Program-made: the position numbers and the translations under genes
Shown: positions 54,024 through 62,932 of the stretch, one piece after another
Layout of the letters: every line of letters begins with the position of its first letter
How positions within the stretch are numbered: position 1 is the stretch's first letter
The notes under the pieces: model-generated
The model's input: the letters and a program-made list of their open reading frames with translations, nothing else
Told to the model about the DNA's origin: nothing
Database searches by the model: none
Source: Actinomycetes bacterium
GTDB lineage: Bacteria; Actinomycetota; Actinomycetes; Mycobacteriales; Mycobacteriaceae
Direction of reading: 5' to 3'
DNA: 64,000 nucleotides
Assembly: GCA_023461275.1 (NCBI GenBank)
Contig: JAEYMI010000103.1
Coordinates: forward strand, 1 to 64,000

Positions 54024-55148
54024 TTATTGCTGCTGTCCGGCCAGACCGAGGACGAGGCGATCGATGGGAACCAATCCCTGACATCGGCCGAGTGCGTCGG
54101 TACACACGAGCGGGTCGAAACGACGGTCGGCGGGCCGAGTCATCGCGCGGCTCAACGCTTCCCGAATCTCGGTGCTGGCCAGGACGGTGCTGACACCGCG
54201 CCGGGTCACCCTGCTCGGTCCGGCGCGCAGGGCCAGTTGTACCGGATGGTCGTCGTCGTCGACCAGCACCAGCGCCGGGCGTTCCTTGTGCAGCGCGAGG
54301 ATCGTCATCAGTGTGGCGTCGGCGGCATCCTGCGGTGCCGTCACGGCAGAATCGACGAAACGCAGGATTTCCTGATCCATTGGTCTTGCCGCCGCGACCA
54401 GGATCTCCGCGAAGGACGCCTCCAGTCCCCGCATGTCGGGATCGGGTCGACCGAGCAGGTATCCCTGCCCGAGAGGTACACCGAGTTGCAGCAGCCGTCG
54501 GAGTTCATCGTCCTTCTCGATGCCCTCGGCGATCAGCCACGCATCGATGCGGTTGGTGAAATCACCGAACATCTCAACCAGCGCGGTCTTGGCGTCGTCG
54601 AGCTGTAGGTCGACGATCAGCGAGCGGTCGAGCTTCACGAAGTCCGGGCGCAAGGCCAGAATGTGTTGCAGGCTGGCGTATCCCGCGCCGGCGTCGTCGA
54701 CGGCGATGAAGCCACCGGCCTTGCGGATCGTCGAGATCGTCTGCGACAGCACGCCGTAGCCGCTGTCGGAGATCGCAGCGTGTTCGGTCAGCTCGAAGAC
54801 GATCGGAGCCAGCGACCGGCCGTAGATCAGTGCGAGCACCTGATCGGACACCAGTGCGTGCGGTCCGACGTTGACCGACAGGAAGGTGTTGGTCGGGAGG
54901 CTGGTGCGTGCGTCGAGCGCCTTGCCGATGACGAGTGCTTCGAGTTCGGAGCGACGACCGATGCGATGTGCGGCGGCGAACCAGTCCTCCGGAGATGCTT
55001 CGAGGGGGCCGGGGAAGCGACTCAACGCCTCGTAGCCGACGATGCGCCCGCGTGTCATGTCGACGATCGGTTGGAAGACCAGTGGTGGGCCCTCGCCGGC
55101 CGCGATCAGGGCGTCGACCCTGCGTTCCAGATCAGGCCAGTGACCCAC
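54024..55148 (-). CDS. EAL-domain c-di-GMP phosphodiesterase-like protein 3
   Basis: Third tandem paralogue, 374 aa, with the same order of motifs: YEALSRF, SVNVGP, FELTEHA, AVDDAGAGYAS, FVKLDRS, IAEGIEK, GQGYLLG. It differs from the other two in having NVGP for NVSP and a GTG start at 55148. The C-terminal domain (LVLVDDDDHPVQLALRAGPS) is again related. Tandem duplication is the simplest origin. No GGDEF domain accompanies the three genes. Confidence 0.87.
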   Translation of the reverse strand: MGHWPDLERRVDALIAAGEGPPLVFQPIVDMTRGRIVGYEALSRFPGPLEASPEDWFAAAHRIGRRSELEALVIGKALDARTSLPTNTFLSVNVGPHALVSDQVLALIYGRSLAPIVFELTEHAAISDSGYGVLSQTISTIRKAGGFIAVDDAGAGYASLQHILALRPDFVKLDRSLIVDLQLDDAKTALVEMFGDFTNRIDAWLIAEGIEKDDELRRLLQLGVPLGQGYLLGRPDPDMRGLEASFAEILVAAARPMDQEILRFVDSAVTAPQDAADATLMTILALHKERPALVLVDDDDHPVQLALRAGPSRVTRRGVSTVLASTEIREALSRAMTRPADRRFDPLVCTDALGRCQGLVPIDRLVLGLAGQQQ

Positions 55149-55199
55149 CGACGGCCCTGTATGAGATTGTCACGCTGATGGATTGACGGTGTTTGCTTT

Positions 55200-55376
55200 T
55201 CATGGATCGGTGGTAATCTGTTGGCGAACCGCGTCGATGAGTTCAGGCGTGAGTACGGTCAGCTGATGAGCTGATGCCGCGTGGACCGCCACCTGATCGA
55301 GAATCTCCTGATCGGTGTCCGCTTCGAAGCTGGCATCGCAGTTCGGGACCACGGCGCCGCACAAAAATTTCTTCAT
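55200..55376 (-). CDS. DUF1059 family small protein
   Basis: A 58-aa protein beginning MKKFLCGAVVPNCDASFEAD and continuing TDQEILDQVAVHAASAH, the DUF1059 pattern of Cys and His residues in a small domain of unknown function. ATG 55376 follows AGAAGG, so the longer in-frame start at 55433 is rejected. It stands alone between EAL gene 3 and fdhD. Confidence 0.82.
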   Translation of the reverse strand: MKKFLCGAVVPNCDASFEADTDQEILDQVAVHAASAHQLTVLTPELIDAVRQQITTDP

Positions 55377-55443
55377 CGTCGACCTTCTGAAAAAACGAGA
55401 CAACAAGCGTTGTTCGATGGCAGCTGGTTTCAATCTACTCGAA

Positions 55444-56271
55444 TCATGTGAGACGATCGCGTCTCGAATAGACGACCATCGAGTCGCGTCGAACGAATCC
55501 GATCAATGTCAGCCCCCGGTCGGTGGCGAGTTCGGCCGCCAATGACGACGGCGCCGACACCGCGGACAGGATCGGAATCCCCGCCATCGCGGCCTTCTGG
55601 ACCAGCTCGAAACTCGCCCGGCCGGATACTTGGAGAACGTGGCCTGCCAGCGGAATGCTCTTGTGCCGCAAAGCCCAGCCGATCACCTTGTCGACCGCGT
55701 TATGCCTACCGACGTCCTCGGCCAGGGTGCGCATCTCGCCGGTGGCGCCGTCGAACAGTGCTGCCGCATGCAGGCCGCCGGTCTTGTCGAACACCTGCTG
55801 ACCGGCCCGCAACCGATCGGGAAGTGACAGCACGAAGTCGGAGTCGACGATGAGTTCGTCGCCGGAGACATCCCGTCCGCCGCGCGCAGTGACGTCGTCG
55901 ATGCTCGCCTTACCGCACACCCCGCACGCACTGGTCTTGGTAACGGCCCGCGCGAGAGACATCGACCGAGCGTGTGCCTCGCCGGTGAGCTCAACGTCGA
56001 GGACGTTGTAGGTGTTGACGCCCTCGATGGTGCTGCCGGCGCAGTAGCGGGCGGAAACGATCTCGTCGGGGGCGGTGACGACGCCCTCGGCGACCAGCAA
56101 CCCGCTCACCAGGTCCACGTCGTCGCCGGGCGTGCGCATGGTCACCATCAGGGGCACACCCCCGACGCGGATCTCCAACGGCTCCTCCACCGCCAGCACA
56201 TCAGGGCGTTCGACGGCCTCGTACCCGGTCCGTAACCGGGTTACCCGACGTCGAACGGTGATGCGGCCCAT
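55444..56271 (-). CDS. fdhD: Formate dehydrogenase accessory sulfurtransferase FdhD
   Basis: FdhD carries sulfur from the cysteine desulfurase to the molybdenum cofactor of formate dehydrogenase. The 275-aa product has the functional CxxC (Cys116 and Cys119 in TSACGVCGKAS) and the family stretches RTPGDDVDLVSGLL and EDVGRHNAVDKVIG. No formate dehydrogenase gene is in the window. The nearest neighbour on the same strand is dtd, 9 nt upstream, so they may be co-transcribed. Confidence 0.94.
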   Translation of the reverse strand: MGRITVRRRVTRLRTGYEAVERPDVLAVEEPLEIRVGGVPLMVTMRTPGDDVDLVSGLLVAEGVVTAPDEIVSARYCAGSTIEGVNTYNVLDVELTGEAHARSMSLARAVTKTSACGVCGKASIDDVTARGGRDVSGDELIVDSDFVLSLPDRLRAGQQVFDKTGGLHAAALFDGATGEMRTLAEDVGRHNAVDKVIGWALRHKSIPLAGHVLQVSGRASFELVQKAAMAGIPILSAVSAPSSLAAELATDRGLTLIGFVRRDSMVVYSRRDRLT

Positions 56272-56280
56272 GGCTTCACG

Positions 56281-56721
56281 CTAGCGGGTGTCGAGCACGA
56301 TGGTGACCGGTCCGTCATTGACCAGGCTGACCTGCATGTCGGCGCCGAATTCGCCGGTCGCCACGGTGAGCCCGAGCCGCCGGAGCTCATCGGTGACGGT
56401 GTCGACGAGCGGCTCGGCCACCGGGCGGGGCGCGGCGGCGTTCCACGACGGCCGACGACCCTTCGCGGTGTTCGCGTAGAGGGTGAACTGGCTGATCACC
56501 AGCACCGGTGCGCCGACATCGCCGGCCGAGTACTCGTCGTCGAGAATCCGTAGCTTCCAGATCTTGTCGGCAATGCGGACCGCGTCGTCGGCGGTGTCGT
56601 CATGGGTGACGCCGATCAACGCGACCAGACCCTGCGCACCGTCGGCGAGGTCGAGTGCGCCGACCGTCGCGCCGTCGACGGTGACCGACGCCGAGGTGAC
56701 CCGCTGGATGACCGCTCGCAT
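56281..56721 (-). CDS. dtd: D-aminoacyl-tRNA deacylase
   Basis: Releases D-amino acids and glycine wrongly attached to tRNA. The 146-aa product has the family length and motifs MRAVIQRVTSASVTVDG, the SQFTLY motif, GRRPSWNAAAP and the late motif NDGPVTI. ATG 56721 fits the conserved N-terminus; the frame is open further upstream but without homology. It is divergent from the oxidoreductase at 56777. Confidence 0.94.
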   Translation of the reverse strand: MRAVIQRVTSASVTVDGATVGALDLADGAQGLVALIGVTHDDTADDAVRIADKIWKLRILDDEYSAGDVGAPVLVISQFTLYANTAKGRRPSWNAAAPRPVAEPLVDTVTDELRRLGLTVATGEFGADMQVSLVNDGPVTIVLDTR

Positions 56722-56776
56722 GCGATCAGGGTGCCAGGGTCGGAATAGGGGCGGATCGGGTGGGGTTGCGCCAGAC

Positions 56777-57631
56777 ATGGATTCCTCAGCCAATACGGAC
56801 AAGGCAACCCACATCGAGCGCTTCGGTCGGCACGGGACCTGGGGCTGGTTCAAACGCTTCTCCCCGGACGAGGCGCGCGCGATCGAGGAACTCGGGTACG
56901 GGACCATCTGGCTGGGCGGCTCACCCAAGCACCTCGGACCGGTCCGCACGGTGTTGGAGTCGACGCAATCGATCACCGTGGCCACCGGCATCGTCAACAT
57001 CTGGAACACCGACGCCGCTGCGATCGCCGCCGAGTTCCACCAGCTCGAGGCCGACTTTCCCGGACGTTTCTACCTCGGCGTGGGCGCCGGGCATCCCGAA
57101 GCCACCGCCGAGTACCAGAAGCCCTACGACGCGGTGAGCGCGTATCTCGATGTGCTGGACCGGGAATCGGTTCCGGTCAACCGTCGATTGCTTGCCGCTC
57201 TCGGTCCGCGCATGCTCCGACTGTCCGCCGATCGCGCATTGGGAGCCCACCCGTACCTGACCACGCCCGCGCACACGGAGTCCGCGCGGGAAACCCTCGG
57301 CGCCGCAGCGCTATTGGCGCCGGAGCACAAGGTGGTGGTCAACACCGACGCGGTCGCGGCACGCGAAATCGGCCGTCCGCCGGTGGATCAGCCGTATCTG
57401 CATCTGAGCAACTACACGTCGAACCTCAAACGGCTCGGCTGGACCGACGCCGACATCGCCGACGGCGGCAGCGACGCATTGATCGATGCGCTTGTCGCAC
57501 ATGGGGATGCGGCGTCGGTGCGCAGGCAGGTCGATGAACACCTGGCCGCCGGGGCCGATCACGTGACCATTCAGGTGCTCGGCTCCGAGAGCCCGGTACC
57601 GGCGTTGAAGGCGATCATCGAGGCCGGGTGA
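56777..57631 (+). CDS. LLM-class (likely F420-dependent) oxidoreductase
   Basis: A 284-aa luciferase-like TIM-barrel protein. It has RAIEELGYGTIWLGGSP, VATGIVNIWNTD and FYLGVGAGHPE, typical of mycobacterial F420-dependent members, which pass hydride from F420H2 to varied substrates. The substrate cannot be told. ATG 56777 is preferred because the conserved RFGRHGTWGWF part begins 15 residues after it. The gene ends just before a palindromic repeat element. Confidence 0.85.
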   Translation: MDSSANTDKATHIERFGRHGTWGWFKRFSPDEARAIEELGYGTIWLGGSPKHLGPVRTVLESTQSITVATGIVNIWNTDAAAIAAEFHQLEADFPGRFYLGVGAGHPEATAEYQKPYDAVSAYLDVLDRESVPVNRRLLAALGPRMLRLSADRALGAHPYLTTPAHTESARETLGAAALLAPEHKVVVNTDAVAAREIGRPPVDQPYLHLSNYTSNLKRLGWTDADIADGGSDALIDALVAHGDAASVRRQVDEHLAAGADHVTIQVLGSESPVPALKAIIEAG

Positions 57632-57683
57632 GGTGGCCTCGATACGCTGCGTGCTCGCTCCGCTCGCGCGCGGCTACTCGCCC
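57632..57683. repeat. Dispersed palindromic element (actinobacterial type), candidate
   Basis: The sequence CCTCGATACGC, a GC-rich core and GGCTACTCGCCC form an imperfect inverted repeat between two convergent genes. It resembles the element at 1133-1180 and others known from related genomes (from memory). It may also act as a transcription terminator. Confidence 0.45.
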
Positions 57684-57713
57684 GGCAGAGGGTGCGACTC
57701 GACCAGCAGGCGG

Positions 57714-58445
57714 TCAGTCCAGCGCGTAGGTGACCTTGACGGTCAACGTCACCGACTGCTGTCCCGCCTCGATCGGTACCGGGGAGGCGGACATGGTGCT
57801 GCGCATCATCGGGCCGGGGGAGGACTGGTCGGTGGTGGTGCTCTCGTCGACGCTGATGACCTGGCCCAGTGAATCACCGGCGAGCGACGCGTACTGCTCG
57901 GCACGCGATCGGGCGTCGTTGAATGCCGACTCCCTGGCCTGATTCATCAGCTTGGTGTTGTCGTCGATGCTGAACCCCACGTTGCTGATTCGGGTGTCGT
58001 CGCCACCGGCGGTCGCGGCGGCGGAAAGCACGGTCGACGCCTTGGACAGGTCGCGCACGGTGACGCGCAGCGAGTTGGTGGCTACGTAGCTGCTGATCTG
58101 GCTGGCGCCGCCGGGGGCCGGGCTGGAGTATTGCGGATTGATCGAGACCTGTTGGGTCTGAATGTCTTTGCGGTCGACGCCGGCGTTGACCAGTGCGTCG
58201 GTCACCGCTTTCACCTTCTCGTTGGCGCCGTTGAGTGCACTGGTCACGTCGTTGCCGGTGACCTCGACGCCGATGTCGGCGCTCAACGTATCCGGCGTGC
58301 CCTTGACCTCGCCGCTGCCGACGACGGTGACCGTGCGTGGATTGCTCGGACCGTTGTCGTTGCCGCAAGCGGCCAGACCGCTGGTGGCGATCACCAGCAC
58401 AGCGGCCGCCGCGAGGCCGCGTCGAAGAATGGCTGTTGTCTTCAT
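57714..58445 (-). CDS. SIMPL-domain (DUF541) lipoprotein
   Basis: A 243-aa exported lipoprotein with a signal peptide and lipobox TSGLAAC (Cys27). The SIMPL/DUF541 domain follows: VTVVGSGEVKGTPDTLSADI, then IQTQQVSINPQYS and ARSRAEQYASLAG. The family is periplasmic or surface-linked and of unclear function. ATG 58445 overlaps the stop of the membrane-protein gene (ATGA), so the two are translated together. Confidence 0.88.
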   Translation of the reverse strand: MKTTAILRRGLAAAAVLVIATSGLAACGNDNGPSNPRTVTVVGSGEVKGTPDTLSADIGVEVTGNDVTSALNGANEKVKAVTDALVNAGVDRKDIQTQQVSINPQYSSPAPGGASQISSYVATNSLRVTVRDLSKASTVLSAAATAGGDDTRISNVGFSIDDNTKLMNQARESAFNDARSRAEQYASLAGDSLGQVISVDESTTTDQSSPGPMMRSTMSASPVPIEAGQQSVTLTVKVTYALD

Positions 58446-58831
58446 CGAACCGGCTCCTTGATCAGCAATGTGATGGCCCAACCGACGATCGAGATCACGA
58501 TCGCGCCGAAGATGGCCGACCAGAAGAAGCTGTCGACCTGCAGGCCCCAGTGCGTGGTGTGCCGGGTGATCCACGAGGTGATCTCGAGCATGAACGCGTT
58601 GATGACGACGTGGATCAGACCGAGGGTGAGGATGTAGAGCGGAATCGAGAGGATCTGCACGATCGGCTTGATGAAGGCGTTCACCAGGCCGAAGATCACC
58701 GCGACGACGAGCACGATGCCGATCTTCTGCAGCGTTGTCGATCCGCCGACGAAGTGCATGCCGGGCACGATCAGGGTGGCGATCCACAGCGCGAGGCCGG
58801 TGAATGCGGTGCGGATCAGGAAGGCGGTCAT
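58442..58831 (-). CDS. Small membrane protein, phage-holin family 4-like
   Basis: A 129-aa protein with four membrane segments. FGLVNAFIKPIVQILSIPLY is the mark of the YvlD/phage holin family 4 proteins, common in mycobacteria and not phage genes despite the name. I chose ATG 58831 over an open frame up to 58903. It is coupled to the SIMPL lipoprotein downstream. Confidence 0.86.
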   Translation of the reverse strand: MTAFLIRTAFTGLALWIATLIVPGMHFVGGSTTLQKIGIVLVVAVIFGLVNAFIKPIVQILSIPLYILTLGLIHVVINAFMLEITSWITRHTTHWGLQVDSFFWSAIFGAIVISIVGWAITLLIKEPVR

Positions 58832-58963
58832 GTCCGACAGTGTGCCAGTGTGGTCGCGTCGCGCGGCCGGAAAGTCCCCCATTTTGACTAACGACAACCC
58901 CACCTATCCCTGAATAGGATCACTGAATCGTATGGCCGGAGCGATCGAACGGGGGTAGGCGCT

Positions 58964-61870
58964 GTGACGTGGCAGCCCCCGAATCGATCCACCAGACGGG
59001 TCGTCGTCGACGGTTCACAGTCGCCCCCGAGAGTGCCGGGCCAGTCGGCTTCGACGTCCGGGACGCGACCGTCCGCTCCGCATAGTGGTCCGCCTTCTGA
59101 CGATCGCCCGTCGGCACAAGGTGCCGATATGCGCGAGGCCGAACGGATCGAGGAAGCTGTGCGTGCGACGGCCGTCGAGGTCGCCGGGTCGATTGCCATG
59201 GTCGCGGAATCGGTTAACACTCTCCGCGACGAACAGTCGCGCCGGTTCGGTGATCGTCGGGAGCAGGTCCGTCGAGAGACCGATGTGCTCCGCGAGTCAC
59301 GGCTGGCTGCCATCGCTGCCGAAGAGAACGCCACTCGGCACGCTGCCGAGACCACGCTCGCCGCGTCGATCGACGCACTTGCTCCGGGACCGGCCGGTGC
59401 GGGGTGGTCGGATCCGTGGGTGATTGACCCGGAGGCGGGAATGCCGAGATATCTCCGGGTCGGCGGTCTCGACGCAGCCGGGACACGCGGCAGTGACCCG
59501 CGGGCCGCATTGGTGCCGTTCCTGATGTCCACCGGATGGTTCATTCGAGGTGATCGGAAGAACGCGTCGGCACTGGTGCAAAGCGCATTGTTGCGCGTCA
59601 TCGCGTCAGTCCCGTTGCAACGACTGATAATTCACGTTTTTGACCCTCGAATCAGCGGTGTCGCAGGTGTTTTCGCGCCCATTCGCTCTGCTCGCGCTGC
59701 CGCGCTGCCCGCGCCGCTACACAGCGCGTCCGGCTTGGCTGATGTTCTCAATGGTGTGGCCGATCTGGCCGGTCGCAACGCGGAGTTGATCGGGGCCCGC
59801 CACCTCGCCGACCTGGCGTCGCTCTGGGAATCCGAAGGAGTCTCGACGGGTGATCTGGCGATCGTGGTCGTTCTGGATTACCCGACCGGGATCAGCGACG
59901 TCTGTCACGACCTGCTGATGCGCCTGGCCGAAACCGGTCCCGCCCGAGGCGTTTCGTTGCTGGTCACCCACGACCCCGAGGCGCGCGCTGAGCGGGGTGT
60001 GCAGCCCAAGGCGTTGCGGCGTGCGCTGACCACCTTCGACCACCAGGACCGGCGGTGGACGGTCGAGACGCTACCCGGGTGCGCCGGAGTCATCGACGAA
60101 GGACCGCCGCCGGCATCGGTCATCCAACCGACGGTCGCCGACGTCGTCCGGCGCGCGGTGGACAATCGTGGACCGACTATCGAGCTCGGTGAATTGCTGG
60201 CGCCGTACATGGGGACCGAGTGGCGCGATACCGCCGACGATGAATTGGAAGCGATCATCGGCCGCGTGGGACGCCAACCGCTCACCATCGCTCTGCGTTC
60301 GGAGAATCCGCCGACGCCGAACATGTTGATCGGTGGTGCCGTGGGCCAGGGGAAGTCGAATCTTCTTCTGGACGTCATTTATTCGCTTGCAGCCCGCTAC
60401 AGCCCCGACGAGCTGGAGATGCTGCTGCTCGATTTCAAACAGGGGCTCGAGTTCAAACGGTTCGACCGCGACGCGGACGGCCGGAACTGGCTGCCCCATG
60501 CCCGAGTGTTGTGTCTGGAGTCGAACAAGGCGTTCGGATTGTCGGTGTTGCAATTCGTGAGCGACGAGATGATCCGTCGCGCGGAACTGTTCAATCGGGT
60601 GCGCTGCAACGGATTCAGCAGCTACCGGAAGACCACCGGCGAACCGCTGCGCAGGTTGCTGCTGATCATCGACGAATTCCAGGTGTTGTTCGACGGACAT
60701 GACGACATGACCGGCGATGCCGTCCGGCTGTTCGAGAACATCGCCAAGCAGGGCCGTGCCTATGGAATTCACGTGCTGCTGTCCTCACAGACGGTGTCGG
60801 GCATCTCCGGACTCCAGGTCAAGGGCGACTCGATCTTCGCCCAGTTCCCGATCAGGGTGTCGCTGAAGAACACTCGCGAAGAATCCGAAGCCATCCTGTC
60901 TCGGCACAACACGGCTGCCGCGGAATTGACCTATCGCGGTGAGGTCATCGTCAACCGGAATCTCGGTATGACCACTGACGCCAACGAACGAGGGATCGCC
61001 GCGTACGCAGAGCCCGAGGACATGACCCGTCTGCAGGCCGAGCTGTGGGAGCGTGCCATGGGCTCCGGACGAATCCGTGAGCCATGGGTCTTCTTGGGCA
61101 GGCGAGCGGCTCAGTGGCCCATGGCCGGGGCGTTCGTCGGCAACGCGCAGTCCACCGCGGGATGGATTGGTCGGCCGATGGCCATCACCGATTCTCCGGT
61201 GGTCGCCGATTTCGACGGAGCCGACCGCGGTCTGGCACTGGTCGGCAGCGGGGATGACATCGCCCGATGCGTGTTGGGATCGTTGGCGTTCACCGCTTTA
61301 CGTGGCTGGGACGGCGGGCGAGTGGTGGTGCTCAACGGTTTGTCGGGCACCACCGGCGATGGCGCGGATGCCGTCGGCGCCGTGATGTCCTCGTTGATCG
61401 GGCAGCCCATCGAGGTCGACGTCGTCGATCAAGCGGGTATCCCGGAGGCGCTCGCCGGGTTGGCGTCGACGTCGGTCCCCACCGCGGTCATCGCGCTAGG
61501 ACTGCATCGTGTTGATCTGACCACGGAGGTCAGCTCGAATCCGGAAACCTATGAATCGGAATCCGGAGCAGACGTCGTGAAGAAGATCGCGACCGGGCGT
61601 ACCGGTGCACCGACCATCCTCATCGGGTGGTGGCCGCATGTCCGGGCGCTCACCGAGTCGCTCGGCTACGACCACGATGGCATCGGTACGTATGTGACGC
61701 TGCGGATCGGCATCGACGATCTGCGATCGATCGCCGGGCCGCATGCCATCCCACCCGACGGATCGCCGCGCGTCGGAGTGTTCAACCGCAACAACGACGA
61801 TGGCCTCGTGGAGGTCATTCCGTTCGAACCCATCGACGCCACGGTCGTGACGAGATGGGCGCGGGTGTGA
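58964..61870 (+). CDS. FtsK/HerA-type ATPase with N-terminal coiled coil
   Basis: A 968-aa protein. Residues about 50-130 form a charged coiled coil (RRFGDRREQVRRETDVLR). The FtsK/SpoIIIE-like motor has Walker A GGAVGQGKSNLLLDV near residue 457, LLLDFKQGLEFKRFDRD after it, and Walker B LLLIIDEFQVLF near 564. The last 200 residues (VGSGDDIARCVLGSLA) may be a second, degenerate ATPase domain. It has no FtsK membrane or gamma domain, so it is not the cell-division FtsK. It heads a four-gene operon starting at GTG 58964. Role unknown; DNA or protein pumping is possible. Confidence 0.82.
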   Translation: MTWQPPNRSTRRVVVDGSQSPPRVPGQSASTSGTRPSAPHSGPPSDDRPSAQGADMREAERIEEAVRATAVEVAGSIAMVAESVNTLRDEQSRRFGDRREQVRRETDVLRESRLAAIAAEENATRHAAETTLAASIDALAPGPAGAGWSDPWVIDPEAGMPRYLRVGGLDAAGTRGSDPRAALVPFLMSTGWFIRGDRKNASALVQSALLRVIASVPLQRLIIHVFDPRISGVAGVFAPIRSARAAALPAPLHSASGLADVLNGVADLAGRNAELIGARHLADLASLWESEGVSTGDLAIVVVLDYPTGISDVCHDLLMRLAETGPARGVSLLVTHDPEARAERGVQPKALRRALTTFDHQDRRWTVETLPGCAGVIDEGPPPASVIQPTVADVVRRAVDNRGPTIELGELLAPYMGTEWRDTADDELEAIIGRVGRQPLTIALRSENPPTPNMLIGGAVGQGKSNLLLDVIYSLAARYSPDELEMLLLDFKQGLEFKRFDRDADGRNWLPHARVLCLESNKAFGLSVLQFVSDEMIRRAELFNRVRCNGFSSYRKTTGEPLRRLLLIIDEFQVLFDGHDDMTGDAVRLFENIAKQGRAYGIHVLLSSQTVSGISGLQVKGDSIFAQFPIRVSLKNTREESEAILSRHNTAAAELTYRGEVIVNRNLGMTTDANERGIAAYAEPEDMTRLQAELWERAMGSGRIREPWVFLGRRAAQWPMAGAFVGNAQSTAGWIGRPMAITDSPVVADFDGADRGLALVGSGDDIARCVLGSLAFTALRGWDGGRVVVLNGLSGTTGDGADAVGAVMSSLIGQPIEVDVVDQAGIPEALAGLASTSVPTAVIALGLHRVDLTTEVSSNPETYESESGADVVKKIATGRTGAPTILIGWWPHVRALTESLGYDHDGIGTYVTLRIGIDDLRSIAGPHAIPPDGSPRVGVFNRNNDDGLVEVIPFEPIDATVVTRWARV

Positions 61871-62394
61871 GTACCGACTATCGCGGCTACCTTGCCGCCA
61901 TCGAGGAACTCGCCATGCTGTCGGATCGAACCGCGCAGCGACGCGACGCGGTTGAGCGCGAGGCCCAGCAGCTTCTCGCCGGCGTTGATCGTGAATGGAA
62001 GAACGCCGACGCCGAACTGCGGTCGCTCGATGATGGTCGCAATCGTATGCAGCGCGAGGTGACGGCGCTGTGTCGCGACGTCGGCGTACGCGCTGATCAG
62101 ACTGCGTCCGGGGTAGGCACATTCGGTTCGGTACGCGAGATCGATGTGAAGCTTGTTGAAGTAGGCCGCGAGGTGGAGCGGGCGCGCCGGGATTGGCAAT
62201 GGGCGCAACGACATCGGGCGCGAGCCAACAGCGCGCCACCACCGCCGCCGACACCGGCTCCGACGGTGATCGCTCCGATCCGGAGTGTGGCGCCCGAGCC
62301 GGAACCCAACGGGGCGTCGTCTCGAATGTTGGTGATCGGACTCGGGGTGGCATTGGTCGTCATCGTCGTACTGATTCTCGCTTTGGTGCTGTGA
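61855..62394 (+). CDS. Tail-anchored coiled-coil protein
   Basis: A 179-aa protein. About 115 residues of coiled coil (AEREAQQ-like heptads, e.g. QRRDAVEREAQQLLAGVD) are followed by a Pro-rich linker (SAPPPPPTPAPTV) and a C-terminal membrane anchor (MLVIGLGVALVVIVVLILAL). The start may be ATG 61855 or GTG 61867; both overlap the ATPase stop, so translation is coupled. It could tether the ATPase to the membrane. Confidence 0.72.
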   Translation: MGAGVSTDYRGYLAAIEELAMLSDRTAQRRDAVEREAQQLLAGVDREWKNADAELRSLDDGRNRMQREVTALCRDVGVRADQTASGVGTFGSVREIDVKLVEVGREVERARRDWQWAQRHRARANSAPPPPPTPAPTVIAPIRSVAPEPEPNGASSRMLVIGLGVALVVIVVLILALVL

Positions 62395-62404
62395 GCAAGG
62401 GGAA

Positions 62405-62893
62405 GTGAACCACGTGTTGAACAAGCGGGTGCGTCGAGTGCACGTCGAACCGGTGACCTCGGTCCGTGACGTAACGATGTCAGGTCGGACGGCATCGGTG
62501 CCGGCAGGTCCGACCGTGTACGAACGAACCAACCGCATGAAGCCGCGAACCGCCGAATTGCTCACTGCCATCAGGCAACTCGACGTGACGGTCGATCAGC
62601 ATGCCACCCGGCAGATCATGGAGTGGATTCGCAACGAGTACGACGCCCGGCAGGGCGGAACCCTGCTGGGGCTCTTCGCCAAGTGCTACCTCGGCCCGCC
62701 CTACGTTGACCACCGCCTCGATCTCTTCGGCTCGATCTGCGAACACTTCACTCCTGCCGAGCAGGTGCCCATCCCCTACGCACAGGCCCGTGGTTTGGCG
62801 CAGTCCGGCGCCTACGCGCATATCGAGATCTACACCGACGGGGCGATGGTCCCGGTTCTGCCAGATGGTACCGCCGTCGAACTGAGTAGCTGA
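62405..62893 (+). CDS. Uncharacterised protein of the FtsK-like operon
   Basis: A 162-aa protein starting at GTG 62405 after AAGGGGAA, 10 nt after the coiled-coil gene. It has a basic N-terminus and a globular, mostly helical body (LLTAIRQLDVTVDQHATRQI, then YLGPPYVDHRLDLF). No motif I recognise. Its conservation in the operon would be the best hint of a role. Confidence 0.65.
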   Translation: MNHVLNKRVRRVHVEPVTSVRDVTMSGRTASVPAGPTVYERTNRMKPRTAELLTAIRQLDVTVDQHATRQIMEWIRNEYDARQGGTLLGLFAKCYLGPPYVDHRLDLFGSICEHFTPAEQVPIPYAQARGLAQSGAYAHIEIYTDGAMVPVLPDGTAVELSS

Positions 62894-62932
62894 AACACGT
62901 TGAGTAACAGAAAGATCGAGGAGTAGACACCA

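Noticed and set aside
58442..58831. Phage holin as evidence of a prophage
   Set aside because: This family is common in mycobacterial chromosomes, and no other phage gene is nearby.
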